Assembly: GCF_007565055.1 (NCBI RefSeq)
Contig: NC_044557.1
Coordinates: 141,426,493-141,490,492, forward strand
Direction: 5' to 3'
DNA: 64,000 nucleotides
DNA from: Rhinopithecus roxellana
Taxonomy: Eukaryota > Chordata > Mammalia > Primates > Cercopithecidae
Positions within the stretch are counted from its first letter, which is position 1; each line of letters starts with the position of its first letter. Made by a program: the position numbers and the translations under genes. Below are positions 11,301-22,500 of this stretch, in pieces. The notes below the pieces were generated by a model. The model was not told where the DNA came from and made no database searches. It saw only the letters and a program-made list of their open reading frames with translations.

Positions 11301-12484
11301 TGATAATCCAGATAATTCTTCAGGATCTTATCTAAAACCACCAAGGCAGTACCTCTATGAGTCTGCAAAAACCACAGCATTATTGGGCTTTGGTACCAAG
11401 TCCCTTTGAATACCTGGAAAGTTCCAATAAATATGACAACAAACAAGCCCAGACTGCAAAGACTACAACAGATACCTAACTCTTCACTGCCCAGATACCA
11501 ACAAACATCCAAAAGCATCAAGACCATCCAGGAAAACATGACCTCACCAAATGAACTAAGGCACCAGGAAACAATCCTGGAGAAACAGACATATGTGACC
11601 TTTCAGACAGAGAATTCAAAATTGCAGGGTTGAGGAAACTCAAAGAAATTCAAATTAACAGGGAAGGGATTCAAAATTCTACCAGATGAATTTAACAAAT
11701 AGATTGAAATAATTAAAAAGCATCAAGCAGAAATTTTGGACTTGAAAAATGCAATTGCTATATTGAAGAATGCATCAGAACTCTTAATATCAGAATGTAT
11801 CAAGTAGAAGAAAAAAATTAGTGAGCTTGAAGACAAGGTATTTGAAAATACACAGTCAGAGGGGATAAAAGAAAAAAGAGTAAAAACCAATGAAGCATGC
11901 CTACAAGATCTAGAAAGCCTCAAAAGGGCAAATCTAAGAGTTACTGACCTCAAAGAGGAGGTAGAGAAAGAAATGGGAATATAAAGTGTATTCAAAGGGA
12001 TAGCAACAAAGAACGTCCCAACCTAAAGAACTATGGTGTGTGAACTACTCTTAAGTAGAAAGATTAAATGATGAACCAATCAAAAATGGTAACTACAACT
12101 TTTCAAGACATAGTACAATAAGACATCAAGAGATTCAACAAAAAGTTAAAAAGAAGGGAGTATGAAGTGAAATTGTAGAGTTTTTATTAGTTTTCTTTTT
12201 GCACATCTGTTTGCTCAAGCAGTCAGTGCTAGTGTGTCATCAATTTAAAATAACGGATGATAGTATTTGCAAACCTCATGATAACTTCCAAGGATTGAGG
12301 ATAGAAGGAACATACCTCAACATAATAAAACACATATACAACAGACTCAAAGCTACTATCATACTGAATGGGGAAAAACTGAAAGCCTTTTGTCTAAGAT
12401 CTGGAACACAGCAAGCACGCCCATTGTCACTACTATTATTCAACACAGTACTATAACTCCTAGCTAGAGCAATCAGACAACAGA

Positions 12485-13055
12485 AAAAAAAAATAAAGAG
12501 CATTCAAACTGGAAAAGAAAAAGTCAAATTATCCTTGTTTGCAGATATTATCTTATATTTGGAAAAATCTAAAGACTTCACCAAAAAACCATTGGAACTG
12601 ACAAAGAATTCTGTCAAGTTGCAAGATACAAAATCAAAATACAAAAAAACAGTTGCATTCACGTATGCCAACAGTGAACAATGTGAAAAAGAAATCAAGA
12701 AAGCAATCCTATTTATAATAGCTACAAATAATATAAAATACCTAGGAAACAATTTAACCTAAGAAGTAAAATATCTCTAAAAGGTAAACTATAAAACACT
12801 GATGAAAGAAATTGAAGAGGACACACAAAAAATGGAAAGATATTCCCTCTTCATGGATTGGAAGAATATCATTAAAATGTCCACATGATCCAAAGCAATC
12901 TACAAATTCACTACAATCCCTATCAAAATGCCAATGCCATTCTTGACAGAAATAGAAAAAAATCCTAAAAGTTATACAGAATAACAAAAGACCCAGAATA
13001 GCCAAATGTATTCTGTGCAAAAAGAACAAAACTGGAGGAATTACATTACCTGACT
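12485..13055 (+). repeat. segment A of an inverted duplication (within the L1)
   Basis: Recurs in reverse complement at 16275-16849 with shared private differences from the L1 consensus, such as aagaagtaaaa.atctctaaaagg and 'gccaacagtgaacaatgtg'. See the copy entry and finding. Confidence 0.8.
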
Positions 13056-14458
13056 TCAAATTATACTACAGAGCTACAGTAACCAAAACAGTATGGTATT
13101 GGCATAAAAACAGACATAAAGATCACTGGAACAGAATAAGAAACCAGAAACAAATCCACACATCTACAGTGGATTTGTTTTCGAAAATGGTGCCAACGAC
13201 ATATACTGGGAAAAAGACAGTCTCCAATAAATGGTGCTGGGAAAACTGGATATCCATACGCAGAAAAATGAAACTAGACCCATATCTCTTGCCCTACCAA
13301 GTTAAAAAGCTTCTTCACAGCAAAGGAAACAACCAACAAAGCAAAAAAACAACCCACAGAATGGGAGAAAATACTTGTAAACTATCCATCTGATAAGGGA
13401 GTAATAAGCAGAATATATAAGGAGCTCAAACAACTCTATAGGAAAAAATCTAATAATCTGATTTAAAAATAGACAAAATTTCTGAATAGGCACTTCTCAA
13501 AGGAAGACATACAAATGGCAAGCAGGTATATGAAATGGTGCTCAACATCAGGAATCATCAGAGAAGTGCAAATCAAAACTACAATGAGATATTATCTCAC
13601 CCCAGTTAAAATGGCTTTTATCCAAAAGACAGGCAATAACAAATGCTGGCAAGGATAAGAAGAAAAGGGAACTCTCATACACTGTTGGTGGGAATGTAAA
13701 TTAGTATAATCTCTATGGAGAACCGTTTGGAGGTTCCTCAAAAAACTAAAATTAGAACTAGGATACAATCCAGCAAGCCCACTGCTGGTTATGTATCAGT
13801 ATGTCCAAGAGATAACTGCACTTCCATGTTTATGGCAGCATTATTCACAATAGTCAAGATTTGGAAGCAAACTAAGTGGCCATCAACAGATGAATGTATA
13901 AAGAAAACGTAGTACATATATACAATGCAGTACTATTCAGCCATAAAAAAGGAGGAGATCCTGTCATTTGCAACAACATGGATGGGAGTGAAGGTCATTA
14001 TGCTAAGTGAAATAAGCCAGCTACAGAAAGACAAACTTCACATATTCTCACTTATTAGTGGAAGCTAAAAATTAAAACAAATGAACTCATGGAGACAGAG
14101 GGTAGAAGGATGGTTACCAGAGGCTGGGGAAGGGAGGGGGGTCTGGGGCAGGTGAGGGCGGAGAGAGGCAATTGTTAACAGGTACAGAAAGTAGTTAGAA
14201 AGAATGAGTAAGACCTAGTATTTGATAGCACAACAGGGTGAATAATCATTTAATAAATAATAATAATTTAGCATTTTAAAGTAACTAAAAGAGTATAACT
14301 GGATTGTTTGTAACACAAAGGATGTTTGAGGAGCTAGATACCCCATTTACCATGATGTGATTATTACACAATACATTCCTGTATCTAAGTATCTCACGTA
14401 TTCCATAAATATATAGACCTACTACGTGCTCACAAAAGTTTTTTAAAAAAATTTTAAA

Positions 14459-14627
14459 GAATATTCCAGAATTTTATTGATTGACTGAATTTATTATGAC
14501 TTATTTATATCAGACTACTTTCAAAAGAATTTGAGACCTTTGTAAAGTATACGTGATTTTAAAAATAACCCTATAAAATATGTCTTGTATTGTCATTCCA
14601 TAGTTCCTTAAGATAAGGAACTTATCC
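14459..14627. other. spacer between L1 and L2
   Basis: Short AT-rich spacer starting with the downstream target-site duplication of the L1; nothing else seen. Confidence 0.5.
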
Positions 14628-15058
14628 ATAAGATCCATAAGATTCATATTACCTGGATCTTATTAAGAAAATAATTTGTATATCTAATAAGTACCTCAAC
14701 TTCACTATGTCCCAAACTGAGCTGATTCCCTCTGGCCTCACACCCAATTTTCTCCTCTTGTACTCTTTCCAGTCTCGGCGATCCACCCTTCCAGCGCTGG
14801 AGCCAATAACTTTAGAGTTATCCTTCACTCTTCTTTTTCTCTCTTCCCACATCTATTCCAACAGTAAATCCTCAGTACTCTACTTTTAAAATATATCCAG
14901 GTTATCCCACCTCCATTCCTACCACCCTGTTCTGAAATACTGTCAACTCTTGCCTGGTCCCCTTTCCATTTTTGCCATTCCCCCACCAGTTTATTTTTTC
15001 CAGAGATACTGTTACACATAATTTGGAACTTGGACTTCTTTTGCGGGTCTCCTCACAC
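14628..15058 (+). repeat. segment B of an inverted duplication
   Basis: The reverse complement of this L2 part and its flank ('aagatccaggta.tatgaat') recurs at 16850-17292. Similarity runs through both the L2 and the non-L2 flank, so it is a copy of this locus and not a second independent L2. Confidence 0.85.
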
Positions 15059-15425
15059 CCAGACGGAAATTCTGTACATGATCTGCCTCTTCTCCCTCTC
15101 CAATCTCATTTCCCACAACTACCCCACTCCCTGCTTCTGGACCTCACTGTGTGACCACTACTCCCTGGATACCCAGGCACACTCCTTTTTCAACACCCTT
15201 GCACGAGATGTTTCCCGTGCCTGGAACTTGCTTTCCTTAGATATGCAGATGGTTTGCTCCCACACTTTTTTAGGTCTTTGCTCAAATGTTATTTTATCAA
15301 GAAAGCCAAGTTATCATCACATATAAAATAACAATCCTAACTCACCCCAACCAACATACTTTATCTCTTTATATTTTTCTCCATAGCATTTTCTCTGTAA
15401 CATACATACACATACCACGCACATG
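14690..15425 (+). repeat. L2 element, 3' half
   Basis: 'cccaaactgagctgattccc' is followed by 'agttatccttcactcttc', 'tttaggtctttgctcaaatg' and 'atatttttctccatagcat', the order of the L2 3' end. An unusually long copy for this window. Confidence 0.8.
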
Positions 15426-15617
15426 CAAACAGTCCATATCCCCCGAATTAGAAAGGTAACTGACAGCTAGCTACATTTATATATAACACTGAATGAACGA
15501 ATGAATGAATGAGAATTATTAAGTTCTCTAACAGACCGTGTGTTCTGTACACCCAACCCTCCACGCAAGACAACCAGACTTCAACTTTTGCTAGACCTGT
15601 TAGAAGTGAGGATTTCA
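15426..15617. other. short unassigned spacer
   Basis: Contains a short gaatgaac/gaatgaat simple stretch (15491-15513) and nothing else recognisable. Confidence 0.5.
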
Positions 15618-15922
15618 GGCCGGGCGCGGTGGCTCAAGCCTGTAATCCCAGCACTTTGGGAGGCCGAGACGGGCGGATCACGAGGTCAGGAGATCGAGAC
15701 CATCCTGGCTAACACGGTGAAACCCCGTCTCTACTAAAAAAATACAAAAAACTAGCCGGGCGACGAGGCGGGCGTCTGTAGTCCCAGCTACTCGGGAGGC
15801 TGAGGCAGGAGAATGGCGTAAACCCAGGAGGCGGAGCTTGCAGTGAGCTGAGATCCGGCCACCGCACTCCAGCCTGGGCGACAGAGCCAGACTCTGTCTC
15901 AAAAAAAAAAAAAAAAAAAAAA
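15618..15922 (+). mobile_element. AluY (AluYR-like), no clear TSD
   Basis: Full-length Alu starting ggccgggcgcgg with the cercopithecid variants 'gctcaagcctgtaatccc' and 'gagatccggccaccgcactc', and a poly-A of about 22. The left flank (aggatttca) and right flank (gaattttttaaag) do not form a convincing duplication. Its 3' end coincides with the left border of direct repeat C. Confidence 0.9.
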
Positions 15923-16137
15923 GAATTTTTTAAAGGGTATTCCTCTGCCATACTAGCAGACATGACTCTAGAGGAAGACATATAAACATCATCAAAAATC
16001 TTTAAAATATATATAGAAATGGAACCAGAAAATATACCTGAGAAATTTAATCGGAGGTAACAGAGATTTACACAACAACTTAAATACATTGATGTTTATC
16101 AGGGTTTTTTTTTTTTGGGTTTTTTTTTTGAGACAGA
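15921..16137 (+). repeat. direct repeat C, copy 1, ending in an Alu stub
   Basis: 'aagaattttttaaagggtat' through 'gatgtttatcagg' closely matches 17408-17590. It continues with poly-T and about 20 bases of a minus-strand Alu (gagacagagtcttgct) before breaking into L1 sequence. Confidence 0.9.
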
Positions 16138-16849
16138 GTCTTGCTCCACTGCATATATGCACTATGTTTTCTTTATACGTTCATCCGTTGATGGCCCCTT
16201 AGTTTACTTCCAAATCTCGACTACTGTGAATAATGCTGCCATAAGCATGGGAGTGCAGATATCTCTTGGACATACTGATTTCCTTTTAGGTAATGTGATT
16301 CCTCCAGTTTTGTTCTTTTCTCACAGAATACATTTGGCTATTCTGGGTCTTTTGTTACTCTATATAACTTTTAGGTTTTTTTCTATTTCTGTCAAGAACA
16401 GCATTGGCATTTTGATAGGGATTGTATTGAATTTGTAGACTGCTTTGGGTAGTATGCACATTTTAACAATATTTATTCTTCCAATCCATGAATAGGGAAT
16501 ATCTTTCCATTTTTGTGTGTCCTCTTCAATTTCTTTCATCAGTGTTTTATAGTTTGCCTTTTAGAGATCTTTTACTTCTTAGGTTAAATTGTTTCCTAGG
16601 TATTTTATATTATTTGTAGCTATTATAAATAGGATTGCTTTCTTGATTTCTTTTTCACATTGTTCACTGTTGGCACACGTGAACGCTACTGTTTTTTGTA
16701 TTTTGATTTCGTATCTTGCAATCTGACAGAATTCTTTGTCAGTTCCAATAGTTTTCTGGTGGAGTCTTTAGGTTTTTCCAAATATAAGATAATATCATCT
16801 GCAAACAAGGATAATTTGACTTTTTTCTTTCCAGTTTGGATACTCTCGG
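16138..16849 (-). mobile_element. segment A', inverted L1 piece with internal deletion
   Basis: Reverse-complement L1 ORF2 text. Positions 16140-16290 correspond to about 13795-13930 of the upstream L1. After 'ccttttaggtaatgtgatt' the match jumps to 13047 and runs down to 12485, so about 740 bp is missing relative to the plus copy. Shared non-consensus bases (e.g. 'aataatgctgccata') link it to that L1. Confidence 0.85.
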
Positions 16850-17292
16850 TGTAAGGAGACTTGCGAAAGAAGTCCAAGCTCCAAATTATATTTAACAGTA
16901 CCTCTGACAAAAATAAACTGGTGGGGGAGCGGCAAAAATGGAAAGGGGACCAGGTAAGAGTTGACAGTATTTCAGAACAGGGTGGTAGGAATGGAGGTGG
17001 GATAACCTGGATATATTTTGAAAGGAGAGTGCTGAGGATTTACTATTAGAATAGATACGTGAGGACAGAAAAAGAGGAGTGAAGGATAACTCCAAAGTTA
17101 CTGGCTCCAGCACTGGAAGGGTGGATTACAGAGACTGGAAAGAGTACAAGAGGAGAAAATTGGGTGTGAGGCGAGAGGGAATCAGCTCAGTTTGGGACAT
17201 ACTGAAACTGAGGTACCTATTAGATAAACAAATTATTTTCTTAATAAGATCCAGGTACTATGAATCTTACAGATATTATGGATCTTATCAGT
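16850..17292 (-). repeat. segment B', inverted L2 piece
   Basis: Reverse complement of 14628-15058, by eye about nine bases in ten identical, e.g. 'aaactggtgggggagcggca' against its counterpart near 14990. It abuts A' directly, an order not found in the plus-strand source. Confidence 0.85.
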
Positions 17293-17407
17293 ATCATCAG
17301 CGCTACTGTTGTATTGCTCTTGTTATAAATAATTGCAAAAAATAAATTCAATCTCAACAGTAAATAAACATAAATTGATGAGAAAGCATACTTCATCTAT
17401 AATTCTC
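17293..17407. other. unassigned spacer
   Basis: About 115 bp between B' and C', AT-rich, with no counterpart that I could find in the source region. Confidence 0.5.
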
Positions 17408-17590
17408 AAGAATTTTTTAAAGGGTATTCCTCTGCCATACTAGCAGACACAATCCTAGAGGAAAACATACAAACATCATCAAAAATCCTTAAAATATATA
17501 TAGAAATGGAACTAGAAAATATACCTGAGAAATTTAATCTGAGGTAAGAGAGATTTACACGACAATTCAAATACACTGATGTTTATCAGG
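17408..17590 (+). repeat. direct repeat C', copy 2
   Basis: Matches 15921-16105 in the same orientation (aagaattttttaaaggg..., gatgtttatcagg) with scattered substitutions. Here it is followed by a complete Alu. Confidence 0.9.
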
Positions 17591-17924
17591 TTTTTTGTTT
17601 TGTTTTGTTTTTTTCTGAGACAGAGTCTTCCTCTCTGGCCCAAGCTGCAGTGTAGTGGCGTGATCTCGGCTCAGTGCAACCTCTGCCTCCCAGGTTAAAG
17701 TGATTCTCCTGCCTCAGCCTCCCGAGTAGCTAGGATTACAGGCACCTGCCACTACGACTGGCTAATTTTTGTATTTTATATTAGTAGAGACAGGTTTGTA
17801 TATTAGTAGAGACAGGGTTTCACCATGTTGGCCAGGCTGGCCTTGAACTTCCGACCTCAAACGATCCTCTCGCCTTGGCCTCCCAAAGTGTTGGGATTAC
17901 AGGCGTGAGCCACGGTGTCCGGCC
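17591..17924 (-). mobile_element. Alu (S/J-like), minus strand
   Basis: Poly-T/(GTTTT) start, 'gagacagagtcttcctc', and end ccggcc at 17924. The flanks share tatcag (17585 and 17925). It contains a local duplication 'tattagtagagacagg' in its left arm (17780-17816). Confidence 0.9.
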
Positions 17925-18600
17925 TATCAGTTATTTATTATAGTGACAATATAGAGATAAATTAAGTACAAAATACTACGGGATTAACAGTCAAGAACTA
18001 GGAAGTGTTTGAAATTTTACCCTGCTTACAACCTAACAAGTAGCCTCCCAGTGTTTCATTGCTGGCAGAAGACACAAGACTTCCGGGTCAGAGACAAAGG
18101 ACATTAGTATTCTGTGCACCAGGAGGGATAAGCTTTATCTTCATATTAACTCTCCATGTTCCTCCTCCCTAGTCTAAGGGGCAATACGGAGCAGTCCATA
18201 TGGATGCTGCACACAGCAGGGCTCTGCATCCTAGATAAGGAACCTTAGAGACAGAGTTAAGAAATGCCCATCACATAAACAGGATGCAAGTAATCCTTTG
18301 TCCCTGAGGATAACATTATCTTTATTACCCTGGACAGCAAATAAATCTGCCCTCTGCTACTAAGGGAGAAGCTATTCCTCTCTTTCAAGGCTGTTCACTC
18401 TAAAGTCATCCTTGAAAAGATAGTTCAGAACAAAAGTGCAAAACTGCAAAAGGCCATGGAGAATTGCCTCCAGACACTAAATAACGTATGGTCATCATTA
18501 CAATGTGGACTATGTGGTTATAAAAAAATTACTTTTCAGAAAGTTTAATAAAATGAGAAAAATATTTTGACATATTAAAAACCAAGCTCTCATTCCCCAA
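17925..18600. other. unassigned; possibly an old LTR
   Basis: The text 'gacacaagacttccgggtca' with 'ggacattagtattctgtgc' and the compact composition look LTR-like, but I cannot name the family and see no matching ends. Confidence 0.3.
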
Positions 18601-18605
18601 AACTA

Positions 18606-18626
18606 TACACACACACACACCCCCCG
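18606..18626. repeat. (AC)n with a C run
   Basis: acacacacacacacccccc, a short microsatellite. Confidence 0.85.
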
Positions 18627-18794
18627 CACAGAGAAAATGGACATGATTTTCTTTTAAATTGCACTGCTTTATATATATAAAGAAAAATGCTAATATAGAC
18701 ACAGCATTTTTTTCCAGATTTTGAAATTATGCAGAAGTGCTATTTTCTTTCCACTCCTTTGAACTAAATTTCCTGTAATGTATGACTTTTATAA

Positions 18795-19866
18795 TCAGAA
18801 AAAGGCTTTCTAGAAAATATACGTAGATATGACACCAAAAGCACAAGTGACAAAAGAAAAAATAAGTTGGACTTCATCAAACTTAAAAACTTTTTGTGCT
18901 TCAAGGGACATAAAAACAGTGAAAAGAAAACCCACAGAATGGGAGGAAACATTTACAAGTCATATCACTGAGTGAGGATTTGTATCCAGATTACATAATT
19001 TTGCAAACCAATAATTTAAGACAAATAACTCAATTAAGAAAGAAACAAAGGAATTGAATAAGCAGTTCTCCAGAAAAGACAGGAAAATGGTTGATAAGCA
19101 CATGAAAACACGCTCAATATCATTAGTCATTAGAAAAACGCAAATCAAAAACCAGGACGAGATACCACTTCACACCCACCCGAATGGCTAAAATAAAAAA
19201 CAATGACAAGAGCTGGTGATGACATGGAAAAACTGGAACCCTTACACATTATTCTCGGAGTTCTGAAATGGTGCAGCCACTTCAGAAAATAATTTGGCAG
19301 TGCCTTAAAATGACAAGCACAAAGTTGCTATACGATTCAGCAATTCTGTTCTTAGAGAAATGCAATTCTATCCAAGAGAAATACAAACATATGTCCACAC
19401 AAAAACTTATCACCGAAGTTCACAGCAGCATTATTCATAATTGCCAAAAAATGGTTACACGAATCTCCCTCAACTGATAAATGTATTGGCCACAGAACAG
19501 ATCAAACGAAATGAAGTACTGGTACATGCTACAACTGAGACAAACCTTAAAAACGTTAAGTGAAAATAAGAGGTCACAAAAGGCCACATATTATATGATT
19601 AAATTTAAAATGTCCAGAAAAACAAGCATATATAGAGACAGAATGTATACTTAGTGGTTACCTTGGGTGGGGAGAGGGAGAAATGGAGACTGATTGCTAA
19701 TGGGGATAGGGTTTCTTTTTGGAGTAATGAAAATGTTCTGAAATTAGATAATGATGACAGTGATACAACTCTGTGAATATACAAAAAAATCACAGAATTG
19801 CATACTGTGATTAGAAAGGTAAATTTTATGCTACGTAAATTATATTATACTTCAATAAAGCTATTG
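18795..19866 (+). mobile_element. old L1M 3' part
   Basis: 'ttggacttcatcaaacttaa', 'tcagaaaataatttggcagt' and a 3' end with 'aatcacagaattgcatactg' plus cttcaataaagc follow L1M ORF2 and 3' terminus in plus orientation. Frames are broken. Confidence 0.85.
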
Positions 19867-20460
19867 AAATACATGCACTATACACACACACTAAATCACC
19901 CATTATTAAAATGGGGAAAATATAGATAATTCAAAAAGTAACAAAACGGTCAGTAAACATATTTTTGGAAAAGCTTCAACCTCACTAGTGAAAAAAACAA
20001 TACACTAAAAGATTGAAGTGCTATTCTCCCCTTTAAATTAGCAAAAAATAACCTTAAATAATAAAGCAATGGTATAGTAAGAAAGACAGTCTATATTCTA
20101 TTACTGAAAGTGTTAAATGACATAACATTTTTGGAAAGTCATTTCGTAATATATACCTACTATAAAACCATTCATTTTATGTGACACAGTAATTCCATCT
20201 AGGGTTCTATTCTAGGGAAGAAATCACATGCAGATAACAATGTGATGTTCATCATGACAGTATTACAATAGCCTTAAAATGGGGAAACGGTAAATATGAT
20301 GAAATTTCCATAAGATTAAAAAAACAAGCCCCATATAATCTTCTAAAAGTAAGTTTTGAACACTGCAATATGGTAGGTTTAAAGAAGCAAACTGTAAAAT
20401 TGAACTGGGTGATACTTAATTTCCAAGCAAACAATGTTTAGTGTATGCAAAGAAAAAAAA
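19867..20460 (+). repeat. HAL1/L1M-like fragment
   Basis: 'gacacagtaattccatctag' and 'gatgttcatcatgacagtat' are typical of HAL1 or very old L1 3' regions in plus orientation. Family not certain. Confidence 0.55.
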
Positions 20461-20879
20461 CACCAGAAGAAAATGTACCCAAATATTAACAGCGGTTAAT
20501 TTCTACATGCAGTCCATATTACTTTTATAACCAGAAAATTATTATTTGCTAAAGGAAGATAAAAGAAGAGATAACCCTTGGAGGTGATGGTATACTGACA
20601 GTGAATGATCAAGAAAAAGCAAACCTCATGGACCTACTGATGTCCCTCCATCACAGACAGAACTTGAAAATGAGATCACTATTTTCCCATGGTGAATACA
20701 GCATTGTATAATTGTAAGTCAGTGAGTTCAACATTAATTCTGGCAGGGTTCTAAAATGAGTTATTTAATGGAACTTTGTATGAACCTAAAAAGTGGAAAC
20801 CATCCATCAGCAAGAACATCATGGATTCACCGTCATCATTTCAGAAGACTTCCTTTCTTTCTTGGATGAGCTCTTTGGT
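20461..20879. other. unassigned intronic sequence
   Basis: Nothing recognised; no coding frame supported. Confidence 0.5.
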
Positions 20880-21185
20880 GACGTGATGAAGGACAAACTT
20901 ATCAACTGCTAGATGACATCAAACTGAGAGAACTAGTGAATCTGCTATCAGGATCAAGATTCTGAGAGATGGGGGCAAGTGGCTTAAGAAGTCACTTCTG
21001 CTCTTGGATAAGATAATGAATGAGGTAATAGAAAGCAAGTTGATTAAACAGTGGATGGTACCAAACTGACAGGAACAGTAGATGTGTATCAGCATCCAAA
21101 AAAGACTAAGAGACAAGCAAAAGTCTAAATTCAATGAGATAATATTCAACACAGATAAGTATAAGATATTATCATCAAGTCTAAC
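20880..21185 (+). repeat. CR1/L3-like LINE fragment
   Basis: 'agatgacatcaaactgagag' and 'caacacagataagtataaga' resemble the L3/CR1 segment gatgacaccaaa... ataaatgtaa. Very diverged. Confidence 0.5.
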
Positions 21186-21239
21186 TACTAATGGGTAAAT
21201 CAATGGACATCATCAGTTTAACTACTAATGGGCTAACTA

Positions 21240-21390
21240 CTAATAGATTTCTTTTGGGGGGGATGACAGTGTTCTAGAAGTAGACGGTGGTGATGGTTGC
21301 ACAATATGTAAATATACTAAAATCACTGAATTGTGCACTTTAATAAAAATTGTGAATTTTGCATTTGAATTTTATCTCATTAAAATATAT
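21240..21390 (+). repeat. L1M 3' terminus fragment
   Basis: 'ggtgatggttgcacaatatg' and 'cactgaattgtgcacttta', ending in attttatctcattaaa, match the L1ME-type 3' end. Confidence 0.75.
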
Positions 21391-21560
21391 ATAACTGCAA
21401 AATATGTTTCATATATATCTCACATGTCAGACACACTGACATCCACAAATATTTAACACTAATACTATAAGATTCACGACAATGTCAAGTAGAATGTATA
21501 CAACTGTACAATGCACAAGAGGGCTGGATCAATAAAGCAAATTCTTAAAAATAAAGTAAT

Positions 21561-21868
21561 GAGGCTGGGCACCGTGGCTCACACCTGTAATCCCAACACT
21601 TTGGGAGACTGAGGCAAGCGGATCACCTGAGGTCAGGAGTTCAAGACCAGTCTGACCAACATAGTGAAATCCCCGTCTCTACTAACAATATAAAAATTAC
21701 CTGGGTGTAGTGGCACGTGCCTGTAGTCCCAGCTACTCGGGAGGCTGAGGTAGGAGAATCACTTGAACCCAGGAGGTGGAGGTTTCAGTGAGCCAAAATC
21801 ACACCACTGCACTCCAGCCTGGGCAACACAGCAAGACTCCGTCTCAAAAACAAACAAACAAACAAAAA
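21561..21868 (+). mobile_element. AluS-like
   Basis: ggctgggcaccgtggctcac through an (AAAC)n tail. The target-site duplication aagtaatga is seen just before (21553) and after (21868). Confidence 0.9.
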
Positions 21869-21889
21869 GTAATGAATTAATTATGCATT

Positions 21890-22500
21890 CTTCACAAATT
21901 CAATTAATTTATTTACTGCATGCTTAGTTGGTCCCAAGCACTGTGTTACGTGGTACAGCTACAAAGGGTGAACAAGATATAATCCCTACCATCACAGGAC
22001 TTCCATCAAGCAGGGGAGGTTGACATTAAATGAACATAACTCAAACAAATGTAACAATTGTAATGAGGAACCTAAGGGGAAAACACAAGGTCTTATGATA
22101 AAACACAACAGGCAGATCTGACTTAGATGGGGAGCTGGACAATAGCCTGAGAAATCACAATTTGAAACCAGAAAGATGACGTATTTAGCCAGGTGAAGAG
22201 TGAGAACTAATGTCCCCCCAGATGGAACAGCAGTACAGAAGTCCTGAGGCAGGAAAGAATTGGTCCCACTGGAGAACCCTGTGAAGACAAGCTGTGGTCA
22301 GAGGGTTGTGGATGAGAAGAAGATTGTCACAAAACGAGGCTGGAGAAGTAGGAAAGACTCAGTCTACACAGGGCATTACAAGCCATTCTGGGGATTCTCA
22401 CTTTATATCCTGGGTTAAAAGGGAAGCCACCCAGGAATTTTAGAAGGGAAGTAGCATGATCAACGTGAGACATAAAAGCATCATCCAGGCCCCTCTCTGA
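21890..22500 (+). repeat. ancient mammalian repeat (same type as 3271/4337)
   Basis: 'gtcccaagcactgtgttacg', 'gtcctgaggcaggaaagaat' and 'aagggaagccacccaggaat' follow the same order as the element at 3271-4695. Family not named. Confidence 0.5.

Larger units (their letters stand above)
9504..14458 (+). mobile_element. L1M (L1MA/L1MB-like) with both termini and internal deletion
   Basis: The 5' end reads 'gagatggccaaatagaagcc', typical of old L1 5' UTRs. The 3' end carries the L1MA/MB 3' UTR ('catgatgtgattattacac', 'ccataaatatatagacct'). Flanks share 'attccaga' in the context aaaaattccagagaa (from 9488) and agaatattccagaatt (from 14458), a degenerate target-site duplication. The 5' UTR (9504-11400) holds tandem units. 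ORF1-like text runs about 11520-11970 with internal stops. Most of ORF2, including the endonuclease and early reverse transcriptase region, is missing near 12000-12260, and ORF2 text resumes to about 14080. At about 4.95 kb it is shorter than the usual 6 kb or more. Non-functional. Confidence 0.9.

Noticed and set aside
12480..13490. Several L1 ORF2-like frames
   Set aside because: They are fragments of a decayed retrotransposon with stops and frameshifts, so they are described under the mobile element and not as genes.
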